Notes: generated from the letters alone by a model not told the origin. 58,022 nucleotides of DNA from Hyphomicrobiales bacterium (GCA_003169835.1 PNAI01000021.1:1-58022), one strand, 5' to 3'. Shown: positions 1-9,074, counted from the stretch's first letter. Made by a program: numbers and translations.

Positions 1-1
1 G

Positions 2-139
2 ATAACAGATGACGGGGCCCGCCGGGAAGACGTCGGTAGCGCGTGGCTTCCTACTATCGTGCACAGATTCCGCATCCGCTATCATTTCGAAAGTACGGAA
101 CACGACATGATGCGGGGCGAGGTCAATCAATTCATTTAG
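2..139 (+). CDS. Possible 3' end of an unrecognised gene (partial)
   Basis: An open frame runs in from the window edge and stops at the TAG at 137-139, giving about 45 residues. The peptide is charged (it contains RFRIRYHF and EHDMMRGEV) and could be the C-terminus of a protein beginning outside the window. No domain is recognisable, and an open stretch this short is not strong evidence of coding. The rest of the 1-313 interval shows nothing else clear. Confidence 0.2.
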   Translation: MTDDGARREDVGSAWLPTIVHRFRIRYHFESTEHDMMRGEVNQFI

Positions 140-313
140 GAATACTATTTCTACATGAGTCACGCTCTGAGACCGTGTTTGTCTGAGGGAACGCGCATCC
201 CCCGTGCCCAAAGCGGCCAACCTCGTTCCAAAAAAGCCCAGGTAGGTCCCTTGCCACTGTACCTGCGGCCCGTCAGAATTAGCATTGGGTTCAGTTGTCA
301 GAGGTGTTGCGTC

Positions 314-823
314 ATGTTCGTAGCTGCCCATCGGATTCTGCTCTCGCTGGTGCTGTGCACATTGTCGCTGTTCGCCGGCCCGGCATTTGCTGCGGGCGAG
401 GCTGTTGAATATTCCGGCGAAGGAAAGCCGGGCACAATCGTCGTGCAAACCGATGAGCGAAAACTCTATTACATTGTTGGGGAAGGCAAGGCGCTACGCT
501 ACACCGTTGGCGTTGGTCGCGCTGGCAAGGCATGGTACGGCACGACATCCATAGCCAGCAAACACCTCCGACCAGCCTGGACCCCTCCAGCCGATATGCG
601 TGGGAGCAGGGGCGCTTTTGTCATCGAGTCGGGGGCGCCTAACAATCCAATGGGAGAGGCCGCGTTGGTGCTCGTTGACCACGAGCTGGCGATCCATGGG
701 ACGAACAATCCAGGATCCATCGGGGGATTTGTCTCTGCAGGCTGCATTCGCATGCACAATGCCGACATCTTGGATCTCTACAATCGCGTGAAGGTAGGCA
801 CCCGGGTTGTGATGGCGCATTGA
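314..823 (+). CDS. L,D-transpeptidase (YkuD domain), exported
   Basis: A periplasmic L,D-transpeptidase of 169 aa, expected to make or edit 3-3 peptidoglycan cross-links or attach proteins to peptidoglycan. Residues 1-26 form a signal peptide (hydrophobic core, then AFA-A). The YkuD domain fills about 40-169 and carries the catalytic signature: H128 in IHGTNN and C144 in SAGCIRMHN. The ATG at 314 is preferred because the signal peptide begins there, although the frame is open back to 155. It stands alone, facing the convergent exoX. The family is clear; which cross-link it makes cannot be told. Confidence 0.9.
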   Translation: MFVAAHRILLSLVLCTLSLFAGPAFAAGEAVEYSGEGKPGTIVVQTDERKLYYIVGEGKALRYTVGVGRAGKAWYGTTSIASKHLRPAWTPPADMRGSRGAFVIESGAPNNPMGEAALVLVDHELAIHGTNNPGSIGGFVSAGCIRMHNADILDLYNRVKVGTRVVMAH

Positions 824-928
824 TGCGGGCGGAGCCTGGTCCGCGCCCCGATTTCAAAATTCGACGCTGACGTGGCTACAGTTGATTTCAGAAAATCTCA
901 CGCCAGCTCGCGATTGCTGTTTGATTGC

Positions 929-1639
929 TCAATTGGGCGAGCCGGACTTTGAAAGTCGTTGCGCCAGATGCTGGCGTGCCGTGTGAACTACGTCTTCGCT
1001 CATGTCTGCTTGCCGTAAGATCCACTGCAAGTAGTCAGATGGAACGGCGTCCCACGGCTGATCCCGGTATTTGCCAAAAGGTACCTTGGGCAGCAGCAAC
1101 GGCTCTCCGGTCCAAGCAATGAGATCATCGATAGATGCCTTCTTGAGCATTTCGCGTAAGAGATGGGCGGTGACATAGGCATCAGGCAGTGCGCGGTGAG
1201 CTCGATCGGCAAGCGAGCGATCCAGCTGCAGTTGCAGCCAATAGCGTAATACCTGATTGGAATGTCTTGGCGCTTGGGGCCACAGCCGAACGGCGCCCTT
1301 GTAGGTGCAAATCAACGGAATGCCACGTAGGAGGGCAGGGGTCAGCCATTGCTTTTCAAAGCCAGCGTTATGAGCTGCAAACGCGACGAGATCAGAACAA
1401 GCGCTTCGATTAAAAAATGCGTCGGCCACAACTTTCCATGGTTGAGCGTGCGCCACATCCTCATCGGTGATGTGGTGCACGGCCTGCGCTTCCGCCGGTA
1501 TGAGGCAGGGCGGCTTAACTAAATGTTCCTCATGTCGTGCGATGGTTCCGTCTGGTAGCAAATCAACTGATCCCACTTCGACAACATGGGCTGTCGCGTC
1601 GATGCCAGTGGTCTCTAAATCAATGATGCGAATGGTCAT
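929..1639 (-). CDS. exoX: Exodeoxyribonuclease X-like 3'-5' exonuclease
   Basis: A 236-aa DEDDh exonuclease colinear with E. coli ExoX over its whole length. The N-terminal exonuclease fold has motif I DLETTG (D7, E9), motif II HNAGFEKQWL (H90-L99) and motif III HRALPDAY (H148, D153). A short C-terminal DUF3820-type segment follows (PFGKYRDQPWD near 187-197, then SDYLQWILRQ). ExoX acts as a distributive exonuclease on DNA ends in repair. The odd point is E95 where motif II normally has a catalytic Asp (FD); Glu may still bind metal, or activity may be reduced. Single gene, convergent with the L,D-transpeptidase. Confidence 0.85.
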   Translation of the reverse strand: MTIRIIDLETTGIDATAHVVEVGSVDLLPDGTIARHEEHLVKPPCLIPAEAQAVHHITDEDVAHAQPWKVVADAFFNRSACSDLVAFAAHNAGFEKQWLTPALLRGIPLICTYKGAVRLWPQAPRHSNQVLRYWLQLQLDRSLADRAHRALPDAYVTAHLLREMLKKASIDDLIAWTGEPLLLPKVPFGKYRDQPWDAVPSDYLQWILRQADMSEDVVHTARQHLAQRLSKSGSPN

Positions 1640-1863
1640 TGGCGGGCTTGAAAGTTATCCTTGAGGTAAGCCGCAACGACGTTATTGTCTTCGGCAGTGG
1701 TAGGCAATCCAGCGATGCAAGCAAGTCAACTCCAATAACGGCGACCATGCTTTACGACCTGGTGCAGTGCCCGCACCGTTGCTGCAATACGTAGCAATGA
1801 GGAATAGGCATAGGCCTGGGAAATCTGGTAGCGCATTAGTGTAGCACGTGGATAAGGAAGCCG

Positions 1864-2181
1864 ATGATGGCGACCGAGATACGGCTGAGACATCCGGAAA
1901 CAGGCGAGGAGATTGTCACCTACGAGGGCTATAGTTGGACGAGTCTCTTCTTCGGTGCGTTTCCCACACTCCTGCGTGGCGACATAGCACTTGGGCTCGC
2001 CGTATTCGCGGTGATCGTGGTACTTGCGGTCGGCGCATTCGCTGTGGGCCTTCCCACATGGCTCGCCTCGGGAGTTGTCGGTGGCATATGGGGATTATTC
2101 TATAATGGCATTCGTATCGACCGCCTGCGTCGCGCAGGATATGAGGTCGTGACCGAGCCACCAAAGCAGGTGCAGACCTGA
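1864..2181 (+). CDS. Small membrane protein, DUF2628-like
   Basis: A 105-aa protein with a polar N-terminus (about 1-25), two or three hydrophobic segments between about 28 and 85, and a short basic then acidic tail. The SWTSLFFGAFPTLLRGD stretch followed by an aliphatic helix resembles DUF2628 inner-membrane proteins of unknown function. A start at 1864 or 1867 is supported by an AAGGA-type site just upstream. It stands alone, and the 224-bp gap before it holds nothing recognisable. Confidence 0.6.
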   Translation: MMATEIRLRHPETGEEIVTYEGYSWTSLFFGAFPTLLRGDIALGLAVFAVIVVLAVGAFAVGLPTWLASGVVGGIWGLFYNGIRIDRLRRAGYEVVTEPPKQVQT

Positions 2182-2383
2182 GCTAGGCAGCGCCAAATAT
2201 TTGTTTAGATGCATGTCGCTTTGGGTCACAAAAGTTGAAAGGCTCTCTGCGAGCAAATGTTTTCTGCTTTGTCGATAAGGACGGACATTGGACCGCGCTG
2301 CTGACAAGTCTGTTTAGTGCCATGGCCATTCGGCAATTGCTGAGGGTTTTCATATCGGCGGAAAGACCTGCGACGGAGTCGGA

Positions 2384-3217
2384 TCATACGGCCCAGGGAA
2401 AGACAAATCGGAAGGCTTTGCGTTCCTTCTCATCAAGCAGCGTTTCGCGACCGTGGATGTCACGGTCGGTCGATCGCCACGCGCTGATTTTGCTTGGATC
2501 GGTCCACACGGTCTTGAACTCGGCGGGCACATGAAATTCGAGAAAGCGCATGTCGCTACCGGCCGCAGCCTTGATTGAATGTCGCTCACCGTCGGGGAAA
2601 TAGACCAAGTCGCCCTGGCTTATTGAATACTCTTGCCCATTCGCCTGCGCAGTACCGCGGCCAGTTATGAAGTAAAAAAAGGTATCAGCCCCCTCGTGAT
2701 GGCTGTCCGGCGCCACGCTGCCCGAAGGATAGATGACCATCTCGACCTGCATCGCCGTGGTCTCGCACATATCTGCGGCTACGAGATGGATGCGTTTGCG
2801 CGCGTCATGCTCGGATGCCAGCACCGGTTCGCGCTCCCATTCGGTCACGATGAAAAGCGGGCGGCTGTTTACAGTGCCAGAATGTACCGGTCCGACATCG
2901 GGGATTTCGGCGTAAAGGAAGGACGCGCCATTACTGCTAATAAGCGTGGCATCGAAGCCGGGCGGCAGAAAAGCCGAATGTGCCTCGGTCATGCGATCGG
3001 TGTAATAGGCATGAAACGTTACCCCGCCTTCTAGCACCTGCATCCACGCGATCGTTTTCTTAGACAGATCGAACTGCATCGACGCGCCAGCCGCTAATTT
3101 GATGCGGTCGAGCCGCATCCCAGCGTCCTTAACGCGTTCATCCGCTAACAGCCTTTGGCGAGACACGCCGGCACCGAATGGCTCGACCGCAACGGTCATT
3201 TGGTTGAATGCAATCAC
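2384..3217 (-). CDS. Bicupin (double cupin domain) protein
   Basis: A 277-aa protein with two cupin barrels. The second barrel has clear motifs: SHHEGADTFFYFITGRG (about 171-187), then GDLVYFPDGERHSI. These are the usual metal-binding His-rich and PxGxxH segments. The first barrel (about 30-125) is degenerate. The layout resembles (S)-ureidoglycine aminohydrolase-like bicupins, but no purine-catabolism neighbours are present, so the substrate is unknown. Likely a cytosolic metalloenzyme or sugar/acid-binding enzyme. Single gene on the minus strand. Confidence 0.7.
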   Translation of the reverse strand: MIAFNQMTVAVEPFGAGVSRQRLLADERVKDAGMRLDRIKLAAGASMQFDLSKKTIAWMQVLEGGVTFHAYYTDRMTEAHSAFLPPGFDATLISSNGASFLYAEIPDVGPVHSGTVNSRPLFIVTEWEREPVLASEHDARKRIHLVAADMCETTAMQVEMVIYPSGSVAPDSHHEGADTFFYFITGRGTAQANGQEYSISQGDLVYFPDGERHSIKAAAGSDMRFLEFHVPAEFKTVWTDPSKISAWRSTDRDIHGRETLLDEKERKAFRFVFPWAV

Positions 3218-3380
3218 GGCGAAAGCCTATGGCCCCTTCTTCGACAGTCGCGTCGTCTCATGCCTTCACAAGGCTTAGGACCACGCCAAGCTGGCTTCAA
3301 ACTGGCGCTATTTCAGCATGATAATGTGTGATTTGAAATGGGGGTATTCGGTCAGATAGCATTGCAACGTTTTTCGTTCC

Positions 3381-3487
3381 GAATGTTGCATTCGGGTCAT
3401 TCGCGTCGCTTTGACGATGTCGGCGCGATGTCCGCTTTACCTCTAATATCGACCGCACAGCGGACATTCGGCGATGGCAGAAAAGTG
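3381..3487. repeat. Hairpin repeat, copy A (ATGTCCGCT/AGCGGACAT)
   Basis: Perfect 9-bp inverted arms, ATGTCCGCT at 3428-3436 and AGCGGACAT at 3459-3467, are followed by CGATGGCAGAAAAGTGCC. The left flank CATTCGCGTCGCTTTGACGA recurs in copy B near 10291, and the right flank recurs in copy C near 4316. The copy fills most of the 300-bp gap between two minus-strand genes. Confidence 0.75.
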
Positions 3488-3517
3488 CCAATAACGGACC
3501 TCGCCAAGCACCTTGGT

Positions 3518-4123
3518 TCATAGAAATTGATATTGACCATTTGCCAACAAATGGCCCCAGATCACGCCAACAACAACGGCCAACACTAACGCCGCTAAAA
3601 TGACGGACTTCTGAGAAGCCTGGCGAATGGCTGCATCGCAGTACAACAGACTGAACATCGTTATAGGCGTTTGAACCTTCAACATCGTTAGATACCGCGA
3701 CAGTGTTAGACCATGCTGATATGGCGTCCAGTCTTCAGGTAAATTTATTGCAAGATTGAAGTCTGTTGGCGTCAGGTAATCATAGCAGTACCAGGCTAGA
3801 GCCGCTGTCAGCGGCAACGCCAGCAAGATCCCAAACTGGGATCGCCGGCCGAACCGGCGCACCAAAACATCAGCTACTATGGCCTGAAAACACTGCGGCA
3901 GTGTAAATACGAGGAACGATCCAACAATGGCGACGATCGCCAGAATTGGTGGCGTATATAGCATCCTTAGTAGCGCATTCGCTTTCGTCCTGTGCGGGTT
4001 TCCGTGAATAAAATCAACAAACACCAACTCGACAATAATTGCGACGCAGACAACGACAGCCATTAAAAGCGCGATCCACAGCAGGCTTTGCGAATAAGAA
4101 ACGAAAGTGGCACCCCTTTTCAT
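3518..4123 (-). CDS. Integral membrane protein, unrecognised
   Basis: A 201-aa protein with about five hydrophobic spans (near 13-36, 55-82, 97-113, 150-162 and 172-192) and no catalytic motif I can name. A cytoplasmic basic linker (VRRFGRRSQFG) lies between spans. Base composition is lower in GC than the core genes further right, in keeping with the accessory region. It sits between repeat copies A and C. No function is assigned. Confidence 0.6.
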   Translation of the reverse strand: MKRGATFVSYSQSLLWIALLMAVVVCVAIIVELVFVDFIHGNPHRTKANALLRMLYTPPILAIVAIVGSFLVFTLPQCFQAIVADVLVRRFGRRSQFGILLALPLTAALAWYCYDYLTPTDFNLAINLPEDWTPYQHGLTLSRYLTMLKVQTPITMFSLLYCDAAIRQASQKSVILAALVLAVVVGVIWGHLLANGQYQFL

Positions 4124-4274
4124 CGCCCTGCGTTTCTCCCCTATGTCATGGCTTGATCAACACAAGTACCTGACCGAATATCCTGGCAGCTTTTTTTTGC
4201 GAAGGCGATCAGTGTCCACGGCCAAACTGAATTGCCGCTGTGGGTCAATCTCGACATTTTGCCATATTTTCCGC

Positions 4275-4346
4275 ATGTCCGCTTCTCAGCTGATAGCGAC
4301 TGGAAAAGCAGACATTCCGGGATGGCAGAAAAAGTGCCCCAAGCGG
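4275..4346. repeat. Hairpin repeat, copy C
   Basis: ATGTCCGCTT at 4275-4284 and AAGCAGACAT at 4306-4315 form 10-bp arms with one mismatch, followed by CGGGATGGCAGAAAAAGTGCC as in copy A. It lies in the 350-bp gap between the membrane-protein gene and the amidohydrolase; nothing else is apparent in that gap. Confidence 0.7.
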
Positions 4347-4473
4347 CCGCGTACGCCGCAGATCGATGTCGCGGACTCGGTCAAATACCGATCACCGACG
4401 TCAACTCATGAAGAATTGCGCCTTTCTTAATGAGTTGATTGCGCAGGCCAACGAAGTGAAAAACGTGCGGGTC

Positions 4474-5712
4474 CTAGCTGGTCAACCCCGACTTTGTCGC
4501 CGCACGCCGCGCCAGCTTCACGGGCGAATACACCGGCTCAAGGTTAAACAGCCGCCGTGCATTGTTGCCCAGAATGTTGCGTTTGCCTTGTTCACTCAAG
4601 AACGGCAGATCGTAAATCATGCTGGGCTGATCCATGTCCCAGTGGGGATAGTCGGACGAATAAAGGAGCTGCGTGTCCGCCTTGATCATCTTGAAGGTGA
4701 GTTCCAACGCCTCGCGGTTGTCAACCATCTCCATCGGCTGGGACGTGTAGTACATCTCGCGCATGTATTCGCTGGGCTTGCGCTTAAGCAGTCCGCAGTC
4801 CGACGTTCGCATCATGAATTCGTTGTCGAGCCGTTGCATCAGGAACGGAATCCAGGCGAGGCCGCTTTCGATCCAGATCGTCTTCAGCTTCGGAAATTGT
4901 TCCGGCATTCCGTTCGTGATCCAATTGGTCATGTGTAGCATGTTGCACCAGGTGAACCCGAGCGCGTGCACGCCGATGAAGCGGTTGCACAGCTGCAGGC
5001 TCTGGTCCGTCCACGTGAACGCGGCATGAAATCCCAGCGGCAGATTGCGCTCCTCTAACGCCGCATAGGTTTTCATATAGGCGTTGTCATAGTTCGCCCG
5101 GTAATGCGTCGAGGTCACCATGAAGCCGATGACGCCCTTCCGATCGGCAAATTCCTTGACGATCTCGTAACTCGCCTCGGGATCGTGAAACGGCAGATAC
5201 AGCATCGACTTGATGCGGGGATCCTTTTCCAGGATGTGATCGCAGAGCCAGCGGTTGTAGGCACGCGCCAAGGCGACCTCGACCTGGATTCGCGGACAAT
5301 TCGACAGGTTGAGCATCGGGGTCGGGAACATCACCGCCATGTCTACGCCCAGGGCGTCCATCCAGCGCTCCATCAGCGTGATGTCGCGATGCGGGGTTGG
5401 CGGAACTTTTTCGTTTTTGCGCATTGGATAGCGCGTGATGCGGCCGGCGATCTCCTGATAGGAGCCGGTCTCCGAGGTGATCCCGCCACGTGAATGGCCC
5501 TGGAACTTAGCTTCATATCGCATTACAGGGTCTTCGATGTATTCGGCGATTTCCTTGAACGCTTCGGTCTCGTAGTGGTGCGAGTCGGTGTCGACGATGA
5601 GGAAATCCTCATATTTCCGCGCGATCGCCTGATCGACTGCGTTGCGCAAGAGCGTGCGGGTGTCGAACTCCTCATTTGCCAGATCGCGGATGTTCTGAGC
5701 GTCGTTCTGCAT
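4474..5712 (-). CDS. Amidohydrolase-2 family protein (ACMSD/LigW-like decarboxylase or hydrolase)
   Basis: A 412-aa TIM-barrel metal enzyme. The first strand carries VDTDSHHYE (D41, D43, H45/H46), replacing the usual DxH metal site, and the C-terminal part has the LYSSDYPHWD signature of the ACMSD/5-carboxyvanillate-decarboxylase branch. These enzymes act on aromatic or muconate acids by non-oxidative decarboxylation or C-C/C-N hydrolysis. The ATG at 5712 is chosen over the longer frame because a GAGG site precedes it and homology begins there. It is the last gene of a minus-strand operon (Rieske, 108-aa protein, amidohydrolase; gaps of 13 bp or overlap). The exact reaction is unknown. Confidence 0.8.
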   Translation of the reverse strand: MQNDAQNIRDLANEEFDTRTLLRNAVDQAIARKYEDFLIVDTDSHHYETEAFKEIAEYIEDPVMRYEAKFQGHSRGGITSETGSYQEIAGRITRYPMRKNEKVPPTPHRDITLMERWMDALGVDMAVMFPTPMLNLSNCPRIQVEVALARAYNRWLCDHILEKDPRIKSMLYLPFHDPEASYEIVKEFADRKGVIGFMVTSTHYRANYDNAYMKTYAALEERNLPLGFHAAFTWTDQSLQLCNRFIGVHALGFTWCNMLHMTNWITNGMPEQFPKLKTIWIESGLAWIPFLMQRLDNEFMMRTSDCGLLKRKPSEYMREMYYTSQPMEMVDNREALELTFKMIKADTQLLYSSDYPHWDMDQPSMIYDLPFLSEQGKRNILGNNARRLFNLEPVYSPVKLARRAATKSGLTS

Positions 5713-5725
5713 CACAGCTGCCCCT

Positions 5726-6052
5726 CTATTTGCTGATCGGCGAAAGACGCCCAATGCCCGACATTGACTGCCAGGCCCCCAGCTCGAACACTTCAAGTCC
5801 GACGCCGTCGAGCAGCGCCGTACAACTGATTGCAACGTCGGTCACGGTGACACCGCTGTTGCGCCCGAATGGCCGACCGGCCTGCCCCATCTGCGCTTTG
5901 GCGGCGTAGACTCGGATCACTGCACCGATGACTTGTCCAAGGGAATCGTCCGGAATATCGCTAAGCCGATCGGCCTCGATCGCCTCCGCGCAGGCCGCGG
6001 CGATGTCGCTGGCGAGCCCAGCAAAACTGTCGTTACGCTCAGACTGCGACAT
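5726..6052 (-). CDS. Unrecognised 108-aa protein between Rieske and amidohydrolase genes
   Basis: A mostly helical, acidic 108-aa protein without membrane segments or cysteine clusters. Visible features are IPDDSLGQVIGAVIRVYAAK (34-53) and a C-terminal LLDGVGLEVFELGAWQ (80-95). It overlaps the Rieske gene by 14 bp and ends 13 bp before the amidohydrolase start, so the three are probably translationally coupled. I infer an accessory or small subunit for one of these enzymes; no catalytic motif is visible and no family name is offered. Confidence 0.65.
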   Translation of the reverse strand: MSQSERNDSFAGLASDIAAACAEAIEADRLSDIPDDSLGQVIGAVIRVYAAKAQMGQAGRPFGRNSGVTVTDVAISCTALLDGVGLEVFELGAWQSMSGIGRLSPISK

Positions 6053-6404
6053 AAATATTACCGCTGCGTTCGATGACTTCGTATTTCTTCAACCGATGCC
6101 GCTTGTCTATAACGTGCGTTCCGTCACTCAGGTGAAACTCCCATCCGTGCCAGGGACACACGATGTGCATATCATTTTCGTCAAAGTCCTGGCCAAGATG
6201 GACGCCTTTGTCGCCGATCTTTTCGACGATTTGGGGAAGTTTCAGACCCTCGCAGGCTGGTCCGCCCTGATGGGGGCAGATGTTGCGGTACGCGAAATAT
6301 TGACCCTTGTGGAATATGACGCCGATCTCAACGGGTCCCACCTGTACCAGTCTCGTGCCGCCATCCGGAATCTCGCCTGCCTTGCAGACTGGAATTTCAG
6401 ACAT
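6039..6404 (-). CDS. Rieske [2Fe-2S] ferredoxin-like protein
   Basis: A 121-aa single-domain Rieske protein. Cluster ligands are C43/H45 (CPHQGGP) and C83/H86 (CPWHGWEF). The start at 6404 is chosen for the GGAGG site four bases upstream; a longer frame exists. The 37-residue spacer between the two motifs is far longer than the usual 15-17 and contains an extra Cys (C51). Likely role: electron carrier to an oxygenase or redox partner, or a structural partner of the amidohydrolase; no oxygenase alpha subunit is nearby. First gene of the three-gene operon, directly after the Bug gene. Confidence 0.85.
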   Translation of the reverse strand: MSEIPVCKAGEIPDGGTRLVQVGPVEIGVIFHKGQYFAYRNICPHQGGPACEGLKLPQIVEKIGDKGVHLGQDFDENDMHIVCPWHGWEFHLSDGTHVIDKRHRLKKYEVIERSGNIYVAV

Positions 6405-6451
6405 GGGACCTCCATTTAATGCTCGGGCGGCGCTCTCATCAGACATATTCG

Positions 6452-7432
6452 TCATTCCGGTTTGATGCCGGCCTTCGTTGCGATACCGCGCCACAGTTCA
6501 ATCTCCCTGGCAATGCGATCACGCAGTTGATCCGGGGGGCTCGACACCGCATGAATAGCCTGCGAAGCCAGCGCCCGTTTCACCTCGGGCGCAGCCATGA
6601 TATCACTGATCTCGCGGTTCAGCCGCGTGATGATGGCCGTCGGTGTTGCCGCCGGTGCGACCACTGCGAACAGCAGCGAAACCTCGTAGCCGGGCAACCC
6701 GGCCTCGATCATTGTCGGCACGTCCGGCAGTTCCTCGATGCGCTGTTCCGTGGTAACCGCGAGCGCACGCAGCTTGCCTTCGCGAATGAGTGCGAGGCTT
6801 GTCCCGAGGATGCCGAACTGCATGTCGATCCGGCCTTCACTGAGGTCGATCACCGCATGCGTGGAGGTCTTGTAGGGAATGTGGTTGAGCTCGACGCCGG
6901 CCATAGCGGCGAATAACTCGCCGGCAAGATGGGCCTGGCTGGCGTTCCCGACTGAGGAGTAACTCAGAGTTCGCGGCTTCGCCTTCGCCCGCGCGATTAA
7001 TTCGCCGACCGTCTTGGCAGGCACATTTGGATTGACCACTAGCACGTACGGCGATGCCCCGACGATCGCCACCGGCGCGAAGTCCTTCACCGGATCGTAG
7101 GGCAGCTTCGACTTGAGCACCGGTGCGGTCATATGAGTGGTCGATGTCGCCATGCCAATTGTGTAGCCATCTGGCTCGGCCTTAGCGACAGCGTCCGACC
7201 CGAGAATGCCACTTGCTCCGGCGCGATTTTCGACGACAACCGGCTGTCCCAACCGGACACTTAACCGCTGACCAATGAGTCGCGCGATCACATCGACCGC
7301 CGACCCTGCCGGAAGCGGCACGATGAGCCGCAGCGGCCGGTCGGGCCAATTCGTATCGACAGCGCCCGATTGGTCGATGACAGCCCCGCTGCTTATGATC
7401 GCCAGAATGCAAGTCAGAATGAGCCGCAACAT
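6452..7432 (-). CDS. Bug/TctC-family extracytoplasmic solute-binding protein
   Basis: A 326-aa periplasmic binding protein with an N-terminal signal peptide (MLRLILTCILAIISSGAV) and the family landmarks RLIVPLPAGSAVDVIARLI, VVVENRAGASG and the DGYT block. Bug proteins bind carboxylates, often aromatic or dicarboxylic acids, usually for tripartite tricarboxylate transport. No TctA/TctB membrane partner is in the window. The ATG at 7432 has a GGAGAT site. It is divergent from the UbiD gene across 123 bp, so the two probably share a control region, and it precedes the Rieske operon on the same strand. Confidence 0.9.
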   Translation of the reverse strand: MLRLILTCILAIISSGAVIDQSGAVDTNWPDRPLRLIVPLPAGSAVDVIARLIGQRLSVRLGQPVVVENRAGASGILGSDAVAKAEPDGYTIGMATSTTHMTAPVLKSKLPYDPVKDFAPVAIVGASPYVLVVNPNVPAKTVGELIARAKAKPRTLSYSSVGNASQAHLAGELFAAMAGVELNHIPYKTSTHAVIDLSEGRIDMQFGILGTSLALIREGKLRALAVTTEQRIEELPDVPTMIEAGLPGYEVSLLFAVVAPAATPTAIITRLNREISDIMAAPEVKRALASQAIHAVSSPPDQLRDRIAREIELWRGIATKAGIKPE

Positions 7433-7555
7433 AACGGTATCTCCACGCCAGATCTCGCGTTCTGGGTCACAGGCTGCACCGCGTGCATGCGGCCTGTCTA
7501 GACGATTGACACTGCTAGACAAGTCCTATCGGAATATCGAAAGACGGAGAGCAAC

Positions 7556-8932
7556 ATGCCGTATCATGATTTTCGCCAGTTTCTCGGCGTGCTGCGCCAG
7601 CACGGCGAATTGGTTGATGTGAACCGGCCGATCGCGTTGAGCGATGTCGGGAAGGCGCTGAAGCAAGCGTACCAAAAAGGGCGCCCTGCTGTGTGCTTCA
7701 ATGACAACAGCACCGAATTTCCACTGGTTTGCGGCGTCTACTCGGACCGGAAGAAGGCGCTTCTGGCGTTTCAGGCTGACGATAAGACGATCCTGCAGCA
7801 GGTGCTCGATGGTCTCGACAATCCAATCGCGCCGATCATGGTGAACGGCGACGCGCCCTGCCACGAGGTCGTCATCACTGGCGATGACATCGATATCTAC
7901 CGCTTTCCGATCCCGACCTACAGCCCGAAGGATGGCGGGCCCTACATCACGCCCGGCATCGTTGTGTCGAAGGATCCGGAGACCGGCGTGCCGGACATTG
8001 GCCATTATCGCATCCTCATTCTCGGCAAGGACATGTTCTCATTCTCGGCGCAGCCGTTCCATCGCTTCGGAAAGAACCTGGCCAAATGCCAGAAGATGGG
8101 CGTCACGCCGAAGGCTGCGCTCATCATCGGTGTCGATCCAGTCCTCGCCTATACCTGTCAGGTGCAGGTGCATGACCAAACCAATGACTGGGAGGTCGCC
8201 GGCGGACTTCGCGGAGCTCCGATCGAGCTCACCAAATGCAAGACCTGCGACATCGAGGTGCCCGCAACAGCCGAGGTGGTGATCGAGTTCGAGGTCGACA
8301 TGGCCAAGACTGTGATGGAAGGGCCGCTCGGCGAATATACTGGCTATTACACGCCGGCCTCGCTCAAGCCAGTGGCGCGCATCACGGCAATTACGCACCG
8401 CAAGAAGCCTATCTTCCAAGGGCTCCTCACCGGCAAGCCGGTCACCGAGAATCACATCCTCAAGCAAATCCCATTTGAGGCTTCGTTCCTCAAGACCCTC
8501 AAGCGTCAGTTTCCGACCGTCGAGGCAATCTCAGTGCGCGCCTCGGCCGGCGTGTCATTCTATGTCGTTGTCGCGATGAACCAGCGCTTTGCCGGTGAAG
8601 CACGGCAGGTGATTCTGGCGGCGATGTCGAGCAACATCAGGCCGAAATGGGTGGTCGTGGTCGACCCTGACGTCGATGTACACTCGTCATCGGAGGTGGA
8701 ATGGGCGATGGCTTTCCGCACCCAGCCTCAGCGCGACGTGATCATTGTCGATCAGATTCCGGCTGGCCCGTCTGATCCGTCGATCGACGACCCCACCAAG
8801 CCGCGGCCGTTCCGCACCGCTTCGTCGATCGGAATTGATGCGACCAAGCCCTATGGCAAACCATTCTCGGAGGTTGCTGATGTTCCGGGCTGGGAAGACT
8901 TCGAAATGCCGGAACTCGATGACCGTCGGTGA
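7556..8932 (+). CDS. UbiD-family prenylated-FMN decarboxylase
   Basis: A full-length 458-aa UbiD-family (de)carboxylase, cytosolic, expected to need prenylated FMN made by a UbiX enzyme that is not encoded here. It carries the family signature EGPLGEYTGYYTP with E255, G259 and E260, and the later DPDVDVHSSSEVEWAMAF segment. The family decarboxylates aromatic, heteroaromatic and unsaturated acids. Neighbouring amidohydrolase, Rieske and Bug genes favour catabolism of an imported aromatic acid rather than ubiquinone synthesis. The start is supported by GGAG nine bases upstream. The substrate cannot be read from the sequence. Confidence 0.9.
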   Translation: MPYHDFRQFLGVLRQHGELVDVNRPIALSDVGKALKQAYQKGRPAVCFNDNSTEFPLVCGVYSDRKKALLAFQADDKTILQQVLDGLDNPIAPIMVNGDAPCHEVVITGDDIDIYRFPIPTYSPKDGGPYITPGIVVSKDPETGVPDIGHYRILILGKDMFSFSAQPFHRFGKNLAKCQKMGVTPKAALIIGVDPVLAYTCQVQVHDQTNDWEVAGGLRGAPIELTKCKTCDIEVPATAEVVIEFEVDMAKTVMEGPLGEYTGYYTPASLKPVARITAITHRKKPIFQGLLTGKPVTENHILKQIPFEASFLKTLKRQFPTVEAISVRASAGVSFYVVVAMNQRFAGEARQVILAAMSSNIRPKWVVVVDPDVDVHSSSEVEWAMAFRTQPQRDVIIVDQIPAGPSDPSIDDPTKPRPFRTASSIGIDATKPYGKPFSEVADVPGWEDFEMPELDDRR

Positions 8933-9074
8933 CGTTTGCCAGTCTTGCTCGCGCTGGATTGATTCAGCAGCCTGTGTGATCTTCGATCAGATTACAACAT
9001 CTAATCTGCACTGCCGAGTTGATCAAGTAACCGGTTGTCGACATCTCACATGGGTCAGACTTGACGGATTCGCA

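Noticed and set aside
5712..5835. Longer start for the amidohydrolase
   Set aside because: The extra 41 residues overlap the 108-aa gene and lack family character; the start at 5712 has a good ribosome site.
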